DNA of 45,577 nucleotides from Prevotella sp. (GTDB lineage Bacteria > Bacteroidota > Bacteroidia > Bacteroidales > Bacteroidaceae): the NCBI GenBank assembly GCA_017627765.1, contig JAGAGD010000088.1, forward strand, positions 1-45,577, read 5' to 3'. Positions 42,406-45,577 of the stretch are shown here, one piece after another. A program made the translations under genes and the position numbers. A model generated the notes under the pieces. The model had not been told where the DNA came from, ran no database searches, and saw nothing but the letters and a program-made list of their open reading frames with translations. The stretch's first letter is position 1. Every line of letters starts with the position of its first letter.

Positions 42406-44916
42406 TTATGTGTGATAATAAACGCGCTTAACGCGGTTGCTCACTCCTGTCAGAATCTCGTATGGAATAGTATCTGTTGCGTCAGAGAGAACAGTTACTG
42501 GCAGGTTGTTGCCAAATATCTCTACGGTGTCACCCTCGTGGCAGTCTATTCCTGTTACGTCAATCATTGCCACATCCATGCAGATGTTGCCTACGTATGG
42601 AGCAGGTTTGCCGTTGACTAAGCAATAGCATTTGCCGCGACCGAGATGTCGGTTTAGTCCGTCGGCATAGCCTATTGGTATTGCTGCTATCACGCTATCG
42701 CGATTTAGTGTTCCTCTGCGGCTGTATCCAACAGTGTCTGTAGCCTTAACTGTCCTCATCTGAAGTATTGTTGTTTTCAGTGTACTGACGTTACTTAGCA
42801 GACGGTTGCCGCGTGGAGATATGCCATAGAGTCCGAGGCCAAGCCGGCACATATCCATCTGTCGTTCAGGAAAATGCTCTATGCCTGCCGAGTTGCAGAT
42901 GTGGCGCAGAATCTTATGGCTAAAGACTGATTGCAACCTGCTGCTTCCCTTTAAGAACAATTCATATTGGCTTGCCGAGAAATCGTCAAACTGGTCGTCG
43001 TCGGAACCTACGAAGTGTGAGAACACAGAGCGTGGAGTTACTGCGTGCTGCCGTTTCAGAGTGCTAATCAGTTCTTCAATGTCGTCAACAGGATGGAAAC
43101 CGAGTCGGTGCATTCCTGTATCCAGTTTCACATGGACAGGATATCCGCTTATTCCTTCGCGCTCGGCAGCCTCTATCAGAGCCTTGAGCAGTCTGAATGA
43201 ATAAACCTCTGGCTCAAGTCCGTAGTCGAAAAGTGTCTTGAAAGAGCTCATCTCAGGATTCATCACCATGATGTTGGCTGTTATTCCGTTGCGCCTCAGC
43301 GTAACACCTTCGTCGGCAACAGCCACAGCAAGATAGTCAACCTGATGGTCTTGCAGGGTCTTTGCCACTTCCGTTGCACCTGCACCGTAGGCATCTGCCT
43401 TAATCATGCAGACAAGTTTTGTTGAAGGATTTAAGAAAGAACGATAGTAGTTAAGGTTTTCAACTATAGCGTCGAGGTTTACTTCGAGAATCGTTTCGTG
43501 AACCTTCTTTACCAGTAAGTCTGTCAGTCGTTCAAAACCGAAGCGGCGTGCGCCTTTCAGCAGTACCACCTCGTCGCGTATCTGTCTTATCTCCTTGCTG
43601 CGTGCAAAAGCCTCGCTGGTAGCAAAGAAGTGCTTGTTCTGAGTAGAGAACAGGTGAGAATAAGCAGATATGTGCGGACCTATTCCTATGATTTTCTCAA
43701 CATTTTTCAGTTCTATAAGTTGAGCAACCTCACCGTAGAGGTCCTCGTCGGTCATTCCGCTTTGTTCTATGTCGCTTATTATCAGAGTGCGCTTCCTTCC
43801 GTTGTGGTCAGGTCGTCGGCTCATGAAGTCAAGTGCTATTTCGAGCGAATGAATATCTGAGTTGTAGGCATCGTTGATGAGAGTGCAACCATGCTGTCCT
43901 TCTTTCACTTCCAGCCGCATTGCCACTGGTTCAAGATGTGCCATTTCTCTAATGACAGTCTCGGTGTTGGCACCCCATAGCAGTGTGAAGCACAATGCTC
44001 CAACAGAGTTTTCTACTGAAGCATTGTCGATGAAAGGCAGGGTATAGCTCAGTTCCTCGCCTTTGTATCTGAATGACACCGTAGTAGAGTCGGGATGTTT
44101 CTCCACATTCATAACATAGAGTGTTGCCTTTTCGTTCTTCTGCGACCATGAGAACAACTTGCATTTGCATTGCTCTTTTACGGCAGTATTCACCGTGTCG
44201 TTGTCTTCGCAGTAGATAAGAGTGTCTACATTCTTGAAAAGTTTCAGTTTCTCTATCACCTTTTCGCGCTTTGTAGAGAAGTTTTCCTGATGTGCAACTC
44301 CCACATGAGTCAGCAGGCCTATGTTTGGCTGAATCATCTGTTCCAGTCGTTCCATCTCGCCTTTCTGGCTTATGCCTGCCTCAAAGACAGCCAGTTTTGT
44401 GCGCTCATCTATGTTCCATAGCGACAGAGGCACGCCTATCTGCGAATTGTAGCTTCGAGGTGAGCGTGTCGTTGCAACATCTTTCGACAGCAACTGGTAA
44501 ATCCATTCTTTCACAATAGTCTTGCCGTTGCTGCCCGTAATAGCCAAAACGGGAATGTTGAATGCTTCTCTGTGCTGTCGTGCTATCTGCCCCAGAGCCT
44601 TCAGCGTATTGTCAACAACGAGAAAGTTGGCATCTGAGTATTTCAGTTCTTGGTTATTTGAGTTCTTTATTCCCTGCTTTTCCGATATCCAACTGTCAGG
44701 CAGGGCAGAAACGACAAAGTTTCTCACTCCGCGTTGATACAAGTTGTCAATATATCTATGTCCGTCGTTGCGGTCAGTCTTCAGCGCAAAAAAGAGAGTC
44801 TCTTCTGGAAAACTCAGTGAACGGCTGTCTGTCAGCAGGCGGCTTATCCTTGCTTCAGTAGTGCCAAAGCGTTTAGCCCCAGCCATTTCAGCCAATTTCT
44901 CAATAGAATAGTCCAT
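42406..44916 (-). CDS. bifunctional UDP-MurNAc-tripeptide:D-Ala-D-Ala ligase / alanine racemase
   Basis: An 836-residue fusion of two consecutive peptidoglycan-precursor enzymes, an arrangement common in Bacteroidota. Residues 1 to about 455 are MurF-like: an N-terminal UDP-binding domain, the ATP loop A-I-T-G-S-N-G-K-T (about 126-134), the H-x-G-V-A-H-x-E-N-F block, and a C-terminal ligase domain with I-N-D-A-Y-N-S. From about 463 (H-E-T-I-L-E-V-N-L-D-A-I) the alanine racemase follows, with the PLP lysine K506 in M-I-K-A-D-A-Y-G-A-G and the second-base tyrosine region V-G-Y-S-R-R-G-T. Racemase supplies D-Ala; MurF adds the D-Ala-D-Ala dipeptide. Cytoplasmic. It has its own promoter and lies downstream of repeat element B. 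Confidence is very high. Confidence 0.96.
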   Translation of the reverse strand: MDYSIEKLAEMAGAKRFGTTEARISRLLTDSRSLSFPEETLFFALKTDRNDGHRYIDNLYQRGVRNFVVSALPDSWISEKQGIKNSNNQELKYSDANFLVVDNTLKALGQIARQHREAFNIPVLAITGSNGKTIVKEWIYQLLSKDVATTRSPRSYNSQIGVPLSLWNIDERTKLAVFEAGISQKGEMERLEQMIQPNIGLLTHVGVAHQENFSTKREKVIEKLKLFKNVDTLIYCEDNDTVNTAVKEQCKCKLFSWSQKNEKATLYVMNVEKHPDSTTVSFRYKGEELSYTLPFIDNASVENSVGALCFTLLWGANTETVIREMAHLEPVAMRLEVKEGQHGCTLINDAYNSDIHSLEIALDFMSRRPDHNGRKRTLIISDIEQSGMTDEDLYGEVAQLIELKNVEKIIGIGPHISAYSHLFSTQNKHFFATSEAFARSKEIRQIRDEVVLLKGARRFGFERLTDLLVKKVHETILEVNLDAIVENLNYYRSFLNPSTKLVCMIKADAYGAGATEVAKTLQDHQVDYLAVAVADEGVTLRRNGITANIMVMNPEMSSFKTLFDYGLEPEVYSFRLLKALIEAAEREGISGYPVHVKLDTGMHRLGFHPVDDIEELISTLKRQHAVTPRSVFSHFVGSDDDQFDDFSASQYELFLKGSSRLQSVFSHKILRHICNSAGIEHFPERQMDMCRLGLGLYGISPRGNRLLSNVSTLKTTILQMRTVKATDTVGYSRRGTLNRDSVIAAIPIGYADGLNRHLGRGKCYCLVNGKPAPYVGNICMDVAMIDVTGIDCHEGDTVEIFGNNLPVTVLSDATDTIPYEILTGVSNRVKRVYYHT

Positions 44917-44995
44917 GCTTGTTGCTCGATTTTTTAGAAAGTTTATTTTTTATGTAGGCATCATGCCCAAATGGCAGATGCTTATTCTTATGCCG

Positions 44996-45003
44996 CAAAA
45001 TTA
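44996..45003 (-). promoter_or_regulatory. -7 box for the murF-alr gene
   Basis: Minus-strand TAATTTTG followed by CGG, about 80 bp before the start codon. The -33 region is AT-rich but has no perfect TTTG at the right spacing. Confidence 0.55.
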
Positions 45004-45187
45004 CTCTTTTTATTTCAATCATAGCCTAAAAGACTCATTATTTTTTTATTACTTTTATGGTTTCATGATTTTTTTAGTTTTAAACTGTTGTTGTTCAAGT
45101 AGACAAGCCTAATTAGATGAAAGATTAAGGATAATGATTAATGACCAGTCAAAGTCCTCAACACTCATAAATCATAACTTATAACTA

Positions 45188-45235
45188 GTTAAAGTTAAAG
45201 TTCCCGTTCCCGTTAACGTTCCCGTTATCGTTCTT
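45188..45235 (-). repeat. hexamer array GTTNNN (copy B)
   Basis: Eight contiguous hexamers on the plus strand: GTTAAA, GTTAAA, GTTCCC, GTTCCC, GTTAAC, GTTCCC, GTTATC, GTTCTT. The polarity towards the downstream gene is the same as in copy A. Confidence 0.85.
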
Positions 45236-45467
45236 CCAATCTGAAAGCAGTTTTCCGTTTCTTTCCTTTACCGAGCGAAAAACTTGCAATTTTCGGAGCC
45301 GAGTTGGGTAAAAAATTGATTAACTAAACCTGCACATAACTTAAAAATTTACGACCGAGCAAAAAGAAGCTGCAAAATATGCGAGTATTTTGCGGTTTCT
45401 TGTCGTTTTTAGTAAATCGTTCAATATCAAGGCATTATACGTTTCGCCTCAGAACTCATAAGTGTTA

Positions 45468-45577
45468 AAAAAGTCAAAGGGCATCTTTCGCAGTGTGAAA
45501 GGGCACCTTTGGCACTGCAATATGCCACATATCGCACTGCGATATGCCACGTTTCGCATCGCGAAAGGACACCTTTC
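45468..45577 (-). repeat. five tandem 22-bp dyad units (copy B)
   Basis: Unit boundaries at 45468, 45490, 45512, 45534 and 45556 are the exact mirror of copy A. Only isolated bases differ, for instance GCAGTGC instead of GCACTGC in one spacer (read in the orientation of copy A). Unit 1 ends at the last base of the window. Confidence 0.9.

Larger units (their letters stand above)
45188..45577 (-). repeat. interspersed non-coding repeat element, copy B (inverted, runs to the window end)
   Basis: The reverse complement of this stretch aligns with 28394-28770 over essentially its whole length. It starts on the right with the five-unit 22-bp array (45468-45577), continues through the same middle blocks and ends on the left with the hexamer array (45188-45235). 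An open frame in copy A is closed by a TGA here. It is upstream of murF-alr, with the hexamer end facing that gene. It may extend beyond 45577. Confidence 0.9.

Noticed and set aside
44915-45112. A 65-codon plus-strand frame divergent from murF-alr
   Set aside because: AT-rich, overlaps the murF-alr promoter, and shows no recognisable domain or start context.

Overview
The window looks like a chromosomal piece of a Bacteroidota bacterium, most likely Prevotella or a close Prevotellaceae relative. The evidence is a SusC/SusD pair, lipoproteins with acidic residues straight after the lipobox cysteine, secreted proteins with short sorting-type C-terminal tails, promoters of the Bacteroidota type (TAnnTTTG at -7, TTTG about 20 bp upstream), a MurF-alanine racemase fusion, and a DUF1599-DoxX-tpiA-SPOR-folE gene order. 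The genus is an inference; the phylum is well supported.

Layout. Positions 1-7365 hold the end of a SusC-like receptor, a SusD-like lipoprotein, a Peptidase_Mx1 zinc lipoprotein, a DUF4302 lipoprotein and a secreted protein. This is probably a surface system for taking up peptides or protein fragments. A terminator and about 440 bp of gene-free sequence follow, then a decayed IS982-family element (7861-8795). The minus strand from 8934 to 16429 carries an M6 metalloprotease, exonuclease III with a DUF4840-like lipoprotein, GTP cyclohydrolase I, a SPOR protein, triosephosphate isomerase, a DoxX/MauE-like membrane protein and a DUF1599 protein. The plus strand then has a CCA-adding-type nucleotidyltransferase, a complete RND efflux system (adaptor, pump, outer membrane channel) and an LpxA-family acyltransferase. 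A TonB-dependent receptor faces them on the minus strand.

From 28 kb on come a conserved unknown gene, a NUDIX hydrolase, thymidine kinase, an AI-2E/PerM-type membrane protein, tRNA-Lys(UUU), a purine-type NCS2 permease, a DUF5020 outer membrane protein overlapping a uracil-xanthine permease, a CotH-family secreted protein, a lipoprotein made of two duplicated domains, a nitroreductase, a SIMPL protein, RmuC and the MurF-Alr fusion. Thymidine kinase, the two NCS2 permeases and DUF5020 suggest a nucleobase/nucleoside salvage neighbourhood.

The most unusual signal is not a gene. A roughly 380-bp non-coding element occurs twice, at 28394-28770 and, inverted, at 45188-45577 (cut by the window end). 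One end is an array of five exact 22-bp units, each built around a dyad; the other end is an array of GTTNNN hexamers. Both copies lie upstream of a gene with the hexamer end towards it. A third hexamer array of the same polarity precedes the NUDIX gene, beside an 84-bp-period tandem duplication carrying two -7-like boxes. I know of no described function for this element.
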